Assembly (NCBI GenBank): GCA_965226565.1
Contig: CBDDDI010000001.1
Location: 62,001 to 126,000 of the forward strand
Length of the DNA: 64,000 bases
Direction: 5' to 3'
Source of the DNA: SZUA-444 sp965226565
GTDB lineage: Bacteria > Bacillota > Clostridia > Oscillospirales > Ruminococcaceae
Shown one piece after another: positions 23,496-31,961 of the stretch (its first letter is position 1; each line of letters opens with the position of its first letter). Made by a program: the position numbers and the translations under genes. A model generated the notes under the pieces. That model was not told the DNA's origin, made no database searches, and saw nothing but the letters and a program-made list of their open reading frames with translations.

Positions 23496-24214
23496 TGAAT
23501 GGAATACAGATACATGGTCCTAAAATATCTTTTACTATTCCAATTTTGGGGTGGACTGAAAGTTACTGAAACAATAGTAGTTCAGTGGATAGTAATGTTG
23601 ATTATAATAGGTTTAGTAATATTTCTGACATGGAATCTGAAAAAGAAGAACATTACCAAAAGGCAAGTTCTTGCAGAAATGATTGTAAAATCGTTTAATA
23701 AGATGGTAAGACAAAATATGGGAAAAAACAGCATGATATTTGCGCCATATATTGCAGCATTGTTTATATTCATTTTGTTATCAGCTCTTATAGGTATGAC
23801 AGGACTTCGTTCTGCGATGGCAGATGCTAATGTAACAATGGCTTTTGCTATAGTAACATTTGTACTGATAACGTATGAAAAGTTCAAACATAAAGGATTT
23901 TTTGGTTATTTTAAATCATTTGGACAACCTTATGTAATACTAACGCCAATAAATATTATTAGTGAATTTTCAACTCCTGTTTCACTTGGATTCAGATTAT
24001 TTGGAAATATGGCAGCAGGTATGATAATTTCAACAATGGTATATGGAGGATTAAATTCATTATCTGAAATGATAGGAATAAATATTTCCGATATTTCTCG
24101 GTTGGTATACCAGCATTGTTGTCACTTTATTTTGATATATTTAGTGGAGTGATACAATCATATGTATTTATAATGCTCACTATGGTTTATGTAGGTAGTG
24201 AAATAACAGATTAA
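23495..24214 (+). CDS. atpB: ATP synthase subunit a (two frameshifts as sequenced)
   Basis: The ion-channel subunit of the membrane sector; about 239 residues after correction. AAGGAGAGGA precedes the ATG at 23495, giving MNGIQIHGPKISFTIPIL. The frame then breaks at the GGGG at 23548–23551; dropping one G restores ...GGLKVTETIVVQW. A second break near 24094–24097 needs one added T (CTTCGGTTGG for CTCGGTTGG) to recover VGIPALLSLYFDIFSGVIQSYVFIMLTMVYVGSEITD. The two shifts cancel. The essential Arg sits in GFRLFGNMAAGM. Because every other residue stays family-like, sequencing error is more likely than a true pseudogene. Confidence 0.85.
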
Positions 24215-24232
24215 AAAATGGAGGAAGAATTA

Positions 24233-24493
24233 ATGGAAAAAGCAATAATTTTAGCAGCATGTGCGCTTGGAGCAGGAACAGCTATGATTTCAGGTGTAGG
24301 ACCTGGTATAGGTGAAGGATTTGCAGTAGGTAAAACAATTGAAGCAATAGCAAGACAACCTGAAGCGCAAGGTGATTGTACAAGAACAATGTTTATAGGA
24401 TGTGCTGTTGCAGAAACAACAGGTATATATGGTCTTTTGATTGCAATTTTGCTAATTTTCGTAGCACCAGGACTATTTATTGGACAACTTTAA
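24233..24493 (+). CDS. atpE: ATP synthase subunit c, two-carboxylate Na+-type site
   Basis: An 86-residue helical hairpin that forms the rotor ring. GGAGGAA precedes the ATG at 24233; the upstream in-frame ATG at 24218 overlaps that ribosome site and is rejected. The ion site shows GPGIGEG in helix 1 (Glu28) and AVAETTGIYG in helix 2 (Glu61, Thr62, Thr63, Tyr66). The ETTxxY pattern matches sodium-binding c subunits (EST..Y in Ilyobacter tartaricus). Glu in place of the usual Gln of helix 1 matches the two-carboxylate ring known from Fusobacterium nucleatum. Sodium coupling is therefore likely. The conserved loop is ARQPEAQGD. Confidence 0.92.
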   Translation: MEKAIILAACALGAGTAMISGVGPGIGEGFAVGKTIEAIARQPEAQGDCTRTMFIGCAVAETTGIYGLLIAILLIFVAPGLFIGQL

Positions 24494-24526
24494 TATCTTA
24501 ACTATATCATACAGGGAGGGAAAATA

Positions 24527-25025
24527 TTGAATACAGAGTTTTTAAGTGTCAATTTAACAACAGTAATACTTTCTTTACTGAACCTTCTTGTTATATTTTT
24601 GTTCTTTAAATTTTTTCTTTTTAAAAGAGTTAATAAAGTTATAGAAAGTAGACAAGAAGAAGTTGATAAAGCTTTTAATGAAGCTGATGCTGCTACAGAA
24701 AAAGCAGCAAAACTTGAAGCTGAATATGCTGATAAGATATCAACTGCTAAACAAGAGTCTGCTGAAATCGTTAAGAATGCAACCAAAAAAGGCTCAACAA
24801 AGATCTGATGAGATAATTTTTGATGCTAAAAATGAGGCAAGCAGTATTGTTGAAAAAGCAAACGCTGATATAGAAAAAGAAAAGAAACGTGCTATTAATG
24901 ATATAAAAGATGAAATTTCTGATATTGCATTTATGGTCGCTTCAAAAGTTGTAGATAAAGAGATGAAGAGTTCTGACAACGAAAAGCTTGTTGAAGATTT
25001 TATTAAAAATGTAGGTGAGTTGTAA
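24527..25025 (+). CDS. atpF: ATP synthase subunit b (one frameshift as sequenced), TTG start
   Basis: The peripheral stalk subunit: one N-terminal membrane helix (about 10–30) then a long Ala/Glu/Lys-rich coiled coil; about 165 residues when corrected. The start is TTG at 24527, with GGGAGGG 6 bases upstream and no ATG nearby. At the A-run 24785–24790 the frame breaks: with five As instead of six the protein continues NATKKAQQRSDEIIFDAKNEA to the stop at 25025. The stop shares a base with the atpH ATG. As in atpB, a homopolymer error is the simplest explanation. Confidence 0.85.
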
Positions 25026-25567
25026 TGGCACAGCTTGTTGAGAAAACTTATGCGTCAGCACTGTTTGAACTTAGTTTAGAAGGCGATTTTTTAAAAGAAT
25101 CTTATGATGAACTTACATCAATAATCAAAATATTTGATGAAAATCCTGATTTTTTAAAATTGCTTACTTTGCCAACGCTTAGTTTTAAAGAAAAAAGTGA
25201 AGTACTTGAGAATGTTTTCAAAAAATCTTTTTCTGAAACAATTTCTAATTTTATGCTTTTATTGATTGAGAAAAATCGTATGAGCTACATAATTAAAATT
25301 GCTGATGAATTTAAGATTATGTATAACGAACATTGTGGAATTCTTGAAGTTGAAGTTATTACAGCTAAAAAATTAAGCAAGACTTTGAGAACAAAATTAG
25401 TTGACAAACTGGTATCATTATCAAAAAAAGAAATTATTCTTATTGAAAAAGTTGATAGCACAATTTTAGGTGGTATAATTTTGAAATATAATAATAGTAT
25501 GATTGATTCCAGCATTAAGTCAAAATTAGAAGATATGAAAAATCATATTAATTCAATTATTGCATAA
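25025..25567 (+). CDS. atpH: ATP synthase subunit delta
   Basis: A 180-residue soluble protein linking the peripheral stalk to the catalytic head. The N-terminal helical bundle (VEKTYASALFELSLEG...) and the C-terminal segment with ILEVEVITAKKLSKTLRTKLVDKL and DSTILGGIILKYNNSMIDSSIKSKLEDMK are typical; the latter holds the family GGxxxxxxxxxxDxSxxxxL signature. It starts on the last base of the atpF stop and ends 13 bases before atpA. Confidence 0.92.
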   Translation: MAQLVEKTYASALFELSLEGDFLKESYDELTSIIKIFDENPDFLKLLTLPTLSFKEKSEVLENVFKKSFSETISNFMLLLIEKNRMSYIIKIADEFKIMYNEHCGILEVEVITAKKLSKTLRTKLVDKLVSLSKKEIILIEKVDSTILGGIILKYNNSMIDSSIKSKLEDMKNHINSIIA

Positions 25568-25580
25568 GGATGGTGTGAAG

Positions 25581-27095
25581 ATGGATTTACGCCCTGATGA
25601 AATAACAGGTTTAATAAAACAACAGATTAAAAATTTCAGTTCAAAAATTGAATTGTCTGATGTAGGAACTGTTGTTACTGTTGGTGATGGTATAGCTAGA
25701 GTTCATGGTTTGGAAAAATGTAAATCTGGCGAACTGTTGCAATTTGAAGGCGATGTATATGGAATGGCTCTTAACCTAGAACAAGACTTTATTGGTGCTG
25801 TTATGCTAGGTTCTGATGCTGAAATTAAAGAAGGAAGTCAGGTAAAAAGAACAGGAAACATTGTTTCTGTTCCAGTTGGTGAAGAACTTCTTGGTAGAGT
25901 AGTAAATGCTTTAGGTCAACCTATTGACGGTAAAGGTGCTGTTCTAACAGAAAAAACAAGACCAATTGAAAGTCCTGCTCCTGGAATTATTACAAGAAAA
26001 TCAGTAAATGTTCCTTTACAAACAGGAATTAAAGCTATTGACTCAATGATTCCAATCGGAAGAGGTCAACGTGAGCTTATTATTGGTGATAGACAAACAG
26101 GTAAAACTGTTATTGCACTTGATACAATTATTAACCAAAAAGGTAAAGATGTAATTTGTATTTATGTTGCTATAGGACAAAAACGTTCTACTGTTGCTAA
26201 TGTTGTTGAGACATTAACAAAAAGTGGAGCTATGGATTATACAATTGTAGTTTCTGCAACAGCTTCTGAGCTTGCTCCACTACAATATATTGCTCCATAC
26301 TCTGGATGTTCAATGGGTGAATATTTCATGAGTCAAGGTAAAGATGTACTTTGTATTTATGATGATTTATCAAAACATGCGGTCGCTTATAGAGCAATGT
26401 CTCTATTGCTTCAAAGACCACCAGGACGTGAAGCTTATCCTGGTGACGTATTCTATTTACATTCACGTTTGCTTGAAAGAGCTGCTAACCTTAACGAAGA
26501 ATATGGTGGAGGTTCTTTAACAGCGCTACCTATAATTGAAACACAAGCAGGAGACGTATCTGCGTATATTCCTACTAACGTTATTTCAATTACAGATGGT
26601 CAAATATATCTAGAAAGTGAATTGTTCTTCTCTGGAGTAAGACCTGCTGTTAATCCTGGTATATCAGTATCTCGTGTTGGTGGTAATGCTCAAATTAAAG
26701 CAATGAAAAAGGTTTCTGGATCACTTAAACTTTTATATTCACAATACAGAGAATTACAAGCATTCTCACAATTTGGTTCTGACCTTGATAAAGATACAAA
26801 AGAGCGTCTTGATAAAGGTGAGAGAATTGTTTCTGTGTTAAAACAAAACAGAAATTCTCCAATAAAAGTAGAACACCAAGTTGTAATTATTTATGCAGTT
26901 GTAAATAATTATCTTAAAGATATAGATGTTGATGATATCACAGAATTTGAGAAAGATTTATTTGTATATATGGATGAATCTTATCCTGATATATTAAAAT
27001 CTATAATAGATACAAAGGATTTAACAAAAGAAAATGAAGAAGCTTTAAAAGAAGCTCTTGAAGCTTTTGTTAAGAAATTCCTTGAATCAAAATAG
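25581..27095 (+). CDS. atpA: ATP synthase subunit alpha
   Basis: A 504-residue regulatory nucleotide-binding subunit of F1. The ATG at 25581 (MDLRPDEITGLI) is chosen because the family begins at this point; a longer TTG frame overlaps atpH. Walker A is GDRQTGKT, the P-loop form specific to alpha. PIGRGQRELIIGD precedes it and the alpha signature PAVNPGISVSRVGGNAQ follows. The C-terminal helical domain is complete, with length as expected. Confidence 0.96.
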   Translation: MDLRPDEITGLIKQQIKNFSSKIELSDVGTVVTVGDGIARVHGLEKCKSGELLQFEGDVYGMALNLEQDFIGAVMLGSDAEIKEGSQVKRTGNIVSVPVGEELLGRVVNALGQPIDGKGAVLTEKTRPIESPAPGIITRKSVNVPLQTGIKAIDSMIPIGRGQRELIIGDRQTGKTVIALDTIINQKGKDVICIYVAIGQKRSTVANVVETLTKSGAMDYTIVVSATASELAPLQYIAPYSGCSMGEYFMSQGKDVLCIYDDLSKHAVAYRAMSLLLQRPPGREAYPGDVFYLHSRLLERAANLNEEYGGGSLTALPIIETQAGDVSAYIPTNVISITDGQIYLESELFFSGVRPAVNPGISVSRVGGNAQIKAMKKVSGSLKLLYSQYRELQAFSQFGSDLDKDTKERLDKGERIVSVLKQNRNSPIKVEHQVVIIYAVVNNYLKDIDVDDITEFEKDLFVYMDESYPDILKSIIDTKDLTKENEEALKEALEAFVKKFLESK

Positions 27096-27110
27096 TAAAG
27101 GAGGAGCAAT

Positions 27111-27971
27111 ATGGCTACAGCTAGTATGAAAGATATTAAGCGTAGAATCAAAAGTGTTGAAAGCACAATGCAAATCACAAAAGCTATGGAACTTGTTGCT
27201 TCCTCTAAATTGAGAAAAGCTAAAGCTAGAGCAGAACAATCTCAACCTTTCTTTAATATGATTTATGACACAATGTGTCAAGTTGCTGCTGACCCAGCTT
27301 TTAGATCAAATTTTGTTAAAGAATCAAATCCAAGATGCACATTACTTGTTGTTATAGCAGGTGATAGAGGCCTTGCAGGAGGATTTAATTCAAATATTTT
27401 GAAAGCTTCATTAAAAAGAGCAGAAGAATTAAAACAAAATTCAAGTGTAAAAGTTATTACAATAGGAAAAAAAGCAGTTGAATTTTTTGCAAAAAGAGAT
27501 TTTGATGTTCTTGCAAGTTATGCAAATGTAGCAGAAGATTTTACAGTATATAATGCACAAGATATTGCAGAGATTATAGTATCTGATTTTTCAGAAAATA
27601 TATTTAGTGCTGTGGAATTATTTTATACAACATTTGTTTCAGCTATTTCTCTTGAGCCTAAACAAGTAAAGGTTCTTCCGTTAAAAATAAAAAGAGATTC
27701 TATTGAAAAGCCAAGTGCTACAATTTATGATCCATCTCCAGAAGCTGTTTTTGACAATATTATTCCTAAGTATATTACAGGATTATTGTACGGAGCAGTA
27801 ATTGATTCATTTGCTTCTGAACAAGCAGCAAGAAGAATAGCGATGGAATCAGCAAGTGATAATGCTGGTGAAATGATTGATAGTTTATCTCTAATCTACA
27901 ACAGAGCTAGACAAGCGACAATAACTCAAGAAATCACAGAAATTGTTGCAGGCTCTAAAGCAAATAAATAG
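27111..27971 (+). CDS. atpG: ATP synthase subunit gamma
   Basis: A 286-residue central-shaft subunit with AAAGGAGG upstream. The N-terminal helix SMKDIKRRIKSVESTMQITKAMELVASSKLRKA and the C-terminal helix ASEQAARRIAMESASDNAGEMIDSLSLIYNRARQATITQEITEIVAGSKA are the two coiled-coil strands that rotate inside the alpha/beta ring. The middle (VVIAGDRGLAGGFNSNI) is the conserved Rossmann-like part. The end overlaps a possible GTG in the beta frame but not its likely start. Confidence 0.95.
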   Translation: MATASMKDIKRRIKSVESTMQITKAMELVASSKLRKAKARAEQSQPFFNMIYDTMCQVAADPAFRSNFVKESNPRCTLLVVIAGDRGLAGGFNSNILKASLKRAEELKQNSSVKVITIGKKAVEFFAKRDFDVLASYANVAEDFTVYNAQDIAEIIVSDFSENIFSAVELFYTTFVSAISLEPKQVKVLPLKIKRDSIEKPSATIYDPSPEAVFDNIIPKYITGLLYGAVIDSFASEQAARRIAMESASDNAGEMIDSLSLIYNRARQATITQEITEIVAGSKANK

Positions 27972-27988
27972 TGAAAGGGAGTAACCAG

Positions 27989-29386
27989 ATGCAAAAAGCA
28001 AACATTGGTAAGGTTGTACAGATAATCAGTGCTGTTGTTGATGTAAAATTTTCAAAAGAAAATCTGCCAAACTTATTGAATGCTATTGAAATAATGAATG
28101 GTGATGAAAAACTAATTGTTGAAGTAGCACAACATATTGGTGATGATGTGGTAAGATGTATAGCGATGAGTTCAACAGATGGACTTGTTCGTGGAGTTGA
28201 CGCAGTTGATACAGGAAAATCTATATCTGTACCAGTAGGAGAAGCAACACTTGGAAGAGTGTTTAACTTACTTGGAGAACCTGTTGATAATAAACCTATA
28301 GCGGATGATGTTGAAAGATGGGAAATACACCGTGAAGCACCAAGTTTTGAAGAACAAAGTGCGTCATATGAAGTTTTAGAAACAGGAATTAAAGTAGTTG
28401 ATTTAATAGCACCATATCTTAAAGGTGGTAAAATAGGACTATTTGGTGGTGCTGGAGTTGGTAAAACAGTTCTTATTCAAGAGTTAATTAATAACGTAGC
28501 TAAACAACATGGTGGATTATCTGTGTTTAGTGGAGTTGGAGAAAGAACACGTGAAGGTAATGACCTTTACAACGAAATGACTGAATCTGGAGTAATTAAA
28601 AAGACTGCTTTGGTTTATGGACAAATGAACGAGCCTCCTGGAGCAAGAATGAGAGTTGCTTTATCAGGTTTGACAATGGCTGAATATTTTAGAGATAAAG
28701 AACATCAAGACGTTTTGTTATTTATAGATAATATATTTAGATTTACACAAGCAGGTTCAGAAGTATCTGCATTACTTGGAAGAATGCCATCAGCTGTTGG
28801 ATATCAGCCAACATTAGCAAATGAAATGGGTGCGTTGCAAGAAAGAATTACATCAACAAAAGATGGTTCTATTACATCAGTACAAGCAGTATATGTTCCA
28901 GCTGATGACTTGACAGATCCAGCGCCAGCAACAACATTTGCGCATCTTGATGCAAAAACAGTTCTTTCAAGAAATATAGCTTCTCTTGGAATTTATCCAG
29001 CAGTTGATCCATTAGAATCAAACTCAAGAATCTTGTCTCCTGAAATTGTAGGAAATGAGCATTACCAAGTTGCAACAGATGTTCAGTCTATTTTACAAAG
29101 ATATAACGAACTTCAAGATATTATCGCAATTATGGGTATGGATGAGTTATCTGATGAAGATAAAACAACTGTTTCAAGAGCAAGAAAAATTCAAAGATTT
29201 TTGTCACAGCCATTTACAGTTGCTGAACAATTTACTGGTATGGAAGGTAAATATGTTCCAATTAAAGAAACAATAAGAGGATTTAAGGAAATTATTGAAG
29301 GAAAACATGATGATTTACCTGAGTCAGCATTTTTGTTTGTTGGAACAATTGATGAAGCAGTTGAAAAGGCTAAAAATGCACAGTAA
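27989..29386 (+). CDS. atpD: ATP synthase subunit beta
   Basis: The 465-residue catalytic subunit. The ATG at 27989 has AAGGGAGT at 6 bases; the frame from 27971 starts in the atpG stop. It has Walker A GGAGVGKT, the catalytic Glu in VGERTREGNDLYNEM, Walker B VLLFIDNIFRF and the DELSEED-equivalent loop written MDELSDEDK. The sequence PALDPLDSNSRI appears as PAVDPLESNSRI. Nothing is missing. Confidence 0.97.
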   Translation: MQKANIGKVVQIISAVVDVKFSKENLPNLLNAIEIMNGDEKLIVEVAQHIGDDVVRCIAMSSTDGLVRGVDAVDTGKSISVPVGEATLGRVFNLLGEPVDNKPIADDVERWEIHREAPSFEEQSASYEVLETGIKVVDLIAPYLKGGKIGLFGGAGVGKTVLIQELINNVAKQHGGLSVFSGVGERTREGNDLYNEMTESGVIKKTALVYGQMNEPPGARMRVALSGLTMAEYFRDKEHQDVLLFIDNIFRFTQAGSEVSALLGRMPSAVGYQPTLANEMGALQERITSTKDGSITSVQAVYVPADDLTDPAPATTFAHLDAKTVLSRNIASLGIYPAVDPLESNSRILSPEIVGNEHYQVATDVQSILQRYNELQDIIAIMGMDELSDEDKTTVSRARKIQRFLSQPFTVAEQFTGMEGKYVPIKETIRGFKEIIEGKHDDLPESAFLFVGTIDEAVEKAKNAQ

Positions 29387-29409
29387 TTTTAGCGAAAGGA
29401 GCAGAAAAT

Positions 29410-29811
29410 ATGAGTTCATTTAAGCTTAAGATTACTGCACCTGATAAAATATTTTTTGATGGTGAAAGCTCGCAGATTATAGCAAGAACATCAGAAGGAA
29501 ATGTTGGAATACTTGCTAATCATGCAAATTATGTAGTAAACTTGCCATCTGGTCCTTTAAAAGTAAAAGGTGAAGATGGAACATATAGAGTTGCTGCAGT
29601 TTCGTCTGGAATTTTGGTTGTAAAAAACAATGAAGTAGATATTGTAGTAAATGCAATCGAATGGGAAGATGAAATTGATGTTGAACGAGCAAAGAGATCT
29701 GAAGAAGATGCTAGAAATAGAATAAGAAATAAAAAGAGCCAAAAAGATTTTGACAGAGCTAATTTGAAATTAAAAAGAGCTTTGAATAGATTAAGTGTAG
29801 CTAAAAAATAG
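29410..29811 (+). CDS. atpC: ATP synthase subunit epsilon
   Basis: A 133-residue rotor subunit: N-terminal beta sandwich (SFKLKITAPDKIFFDGESSQIIARTSEGNVGILANHANYVVNL) and a C-terminal two-helix hairpin (DVERAKRSEEDARNRI...RANLKLKRALNRL) that can inhibit ATP hydrolysis. AAAGGAG precedes the ATG. It is the last gene of the operon, closed by a terminator at once. Confidence 0.94.
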   Translation: MSSFKLKITAPDKIFFDGESSQIIARTSEGNVGILANHANYVVNLPSGPLKVKGEDGTYRVAAVSSGILVVKNNEVDIVVNAIEWEDEIDVERAKRSEEDARNRIRNKKSQKDFDRANLKLKRALNRLSVAKK

Positions 29812-29815
29812 AGAT

Positions 29816-29850
29816 AAAAGCTGGATAAATTATTATTCAGCTTTTATTTA
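29816..29850 (+). terminator. Terminator of the atp operon
   Basis: AAAAGCTG pairs with CAGCTTTT, loop of 14 bases, followed by ATTTATTTAT. Confidence 0.8.
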
Positions 29851-29956
29851 TTTATATAAAAACTAGATATTTTTTTTGAGTATTTTATACTTTTGTCACA
29901 ATAATGAAATTCGTGTAAAATTAATGTTCAAATCATATATACTTTTTTGAAAAATG

Positions 29957-29966
29957 TGATATAATA
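29957..29966 (+). promoter_or_regulatory. Extended -10 promoter of the Na/Pi cotransporter gene
   Basis: TGATATAAT fits the extended -10 TGnTATAAT and lies about 36 bases before the ATG at 30002. No strong -35 is seen. Confidence 0.45.
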
Positions 29967-30001
29967 ATTGAGTATGGAAATTTAATTATGTAGGGGTTAT
30001 T

Positions 30002-31849
30002 ATGGATATTTTTCAGATTATTAGTCTTGCTGGAGGACTAGCTATTTTCTTGTTTGGTATGTCAGTTTTAGGTTCTGGTCTTGAGAAAGCGTCTAGTGGT
30101 AAATTAAAAAGTGTTTTTGAGAATTTGACTAACAACATATTTTTAAGTGTGCTACTTGGTGCTGGTGTAACTACATTAGTACAAAGCTCATCAGCAACAA
30201 CAGTTATAGTTGTTGGTTTGGTAAACGCAGGTATATTAAAGTTGTCATCTGCTATTGGTGTTATAATGGGTGCTAATATTGGTACAACTGTAACGGCACA
30301 ATTATTAAGATTAGGAGACCTTGAAAACAATACTAATGTTAGTGTGTTATTAAAGTTTTTTAAACCATCTACTTTAGCACCATTAATAGCGGTTGTAGGA
30401 ATCTTAATATATATGCTTTCCAAAAAAAGCAAATATAAAACTATTGGTGAAATTCTTTTAGGATTTGCTGTTTTGTTTACAGGAATTTTATCAATGGAAC
30501 ATGCGGTATCTGGATTAAGAGATAATCCAGCGTTTGCACAAGTTTTCCAAACACTAACAAATCCAATACTTGGTGTTTTAGCAGGTGCATTAGTAACAGC
30601 AATTATTCAAAGTTCATCTGCTTCAGTTGCGATTTTACAAACATTAAGTTCAACTGGTGCAATTACATTTGCTTCAGCATTCCCAATAATAATGGGACAA
30701 AATATTGGTACATGTATTACTCCAATGATGTCTAGTATTGGTGCAAATAAAAATGCAAAAAGAGCTGCTATGATTCATTTGTATTTTAATATTATAGGAA
30801 CGGTGGCATTTTTAATATTAGTGTATGGGCTCAAAGCTTTATATAATTTACCGTTTTGGGAGCATTTAATAAATTCATTACCTTTCTGGACAGATAATGT
30901 AAATCCATCAGCTATTTGGTCAGGAACAATGAATAAAAGTACTATTGCTAATTTCCACACAATGTTTAATGTAATAGTTACTTTAGGATTTATTCCATTT
31001 GCTAAATATTTAGAAAAGCTTGCTCTTTGGACAATTAAAAGTTCACCTGATGAAGAAGAAGTTGAAGAAACATTACTTGATGAAAGATTCTTTAAATCAC
31101 CATCAGTTGCAATTCAACAATCTGCAAAAGTTGTAATTTCAATGGGTAAATATGCAAAAATTAATTTCTCAGAAGTTAGAATGCTTTTTAATAATAGTAA
31201 ACTTGATTTAAAAGCAGTTGAGAGAATTAAAGAAAACGAAAGAACGCTTGATCTTCTCGAAGATAAGTTAAGTCGATATTTAGTTCAAATTAGTAGTTTA
31301 GAGCTCACTGAAGAAGAAAGTAAAGTAGTTACTGCTCAGCTTTGTATTCTTTCTGAATTTGAAAGAATAGGTGACTATACAATTAACGTGTTAGAATGTG
31401 CAGAAATAATTTTTGATAAACAAATTTCTCTTTCTCAACATGCATTAAAAGAATTAAATTTAATGTGTGATGCACTTGATGAAGTTATTGATCTTGCTTT
31501 AAATGCAACAATACATGATGATGTAAATATTGCTACTCAGATTGAACCACTTGAAGAAGCAATTGATCAAATAGTAGAAACGCTTAAGTCAACTCATATT
31601 AAGAGGTTTAAAACAGGAAAATGTGGTCCTGATGCGAGCATTATTTTCTTAGATGTTCTTACTAATATGGAAAGAATATCAGATCATTGCTCAAATATAG
31701 GTGTTTCATTAGTAATAAAAGCTTCAAAAGATGTTGAACTTAATAGGCATCAATATATTGATAATTTACACAATGGATTGTCTGATGAATTTACAAAGAA
31801 TACAGAAAGATATTCTGAAAAATATAATCTAAAATCGTTATATAATTAG
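30002..31849 (+). CDS. Na/phosphate cotransporter with C-terminal PhoU-like domain
   Basis: A 615-residue protein. The membrane part (about 1–340) has two inverted Na/Pi-cotransporter repeats with the paired substrate motifs VQSSSATTV and IQSSSASVAI. The remaining ~230 residues form a PhoU-like helical bundle (SELTEEESKVVTAQLCILSEFERIGDYTINVLE... and DVLTNMERISDHCSNIG). It should import phosphate, or act on another anion, with Na+. It has its own promoter but lies directly behind the ATP synthase operon, whose rotor looks Na+-specific. Length and domain order are normal for Clostridia. Confidence 0.92.
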   Translation: MDIFQIISLAGGLAIFLFGMSVLGSGLEKASSGKLKSVFENLTNNIFLSVLLGAGVTTLVQSSSATTVIVVGLVNAGILKLSSAIGVIMGANIGTTVTAQLLRLGDLENNTNVSVLLKFFKPSTLAPLIAVVGILIYMLSKKSKYKTIGEILLGFAVLFTGILSMEHAVSGLRDNPAFAQVFQTLTNPILGVLAGALVTAIIQSSSASVAILQTLSSTGAITFASAFPIIMGQNIGTCITPMMSSIGANKNAKRAAMIHLYFNIIGTVAFLILVYGLKALYNLPFWEHLINSLPFWTDNVNPSAIWSGTMNKSTIANFHTMFNVIVTLGFIPFAKYLEKLALWTIKSSPDEEEVEETLLDERFFKSPSVAIQQSAKVVISMGKYAKINFSEVRMLFNNSKLDLKAVERIKENERTLDLLEDKLSRYLVQISSLELTEEESKVVTAQLCILSEFERIGDYTINVLECAEIIFDKQISLSQHALKELNLMCDALDEVIDLALNATIHDDVNIATQIEPLEEAIDQIVETLKSTHIKRFKTGKCGPDASIIFLDVLTNMERISDHCSNIGVSLVIKASKDVELNRHQYIDNLHNGLSDEFTKNTERYSEKYNLKSLYN

Positions 31850-31857
31850 TATAAATT

Positions 31858-31895
31858 AAATCCTTTTCTAAGATATTTAGAAAAGGATTTTGTAT
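31858..31895 (+). terminator. Terminator after the Na/Pi cotransporter
   Basis: AAATCCTTTTCTAA pairs with TTAGAAAAGGATTT, followed by TGTATTATA. Confidence 0.75.
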
Positions 31896-31913
31896 TATAA
31901 AAAAATATAATAT

Positions 31914-31950
31914 ATAAAAAAACACCTTACTTAATTTAAAGTAAGGTGTT
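31914..31950 (-). terminator. Terminator of adhE
   Basis: On the minus strand AACACCTTACTT pairs with AAGTAAGGTGTT and runs into a stretch of seven T. Confidence 0.85.
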
Positions 31951-31961
31951 TAAATTATAAT

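Noticed and set aside
23499..24152. ATP synthase a subunit starting MEYRYMVLKYLL at 23499
   Set aside because: The first 18 codons are out of the gene's true frame. The ATG at 23495 with AAGGAGAGGA gives the proper N-terminus before the frameshift.
23495..25025. Programmed ribosomal frameshifting in atpB and atpF
   Set aside because: No slippery heptamer with a downstream pseudoknot is apparent, three events in two genes are needed, and purL shows the same signature. Sequence error is simpler.
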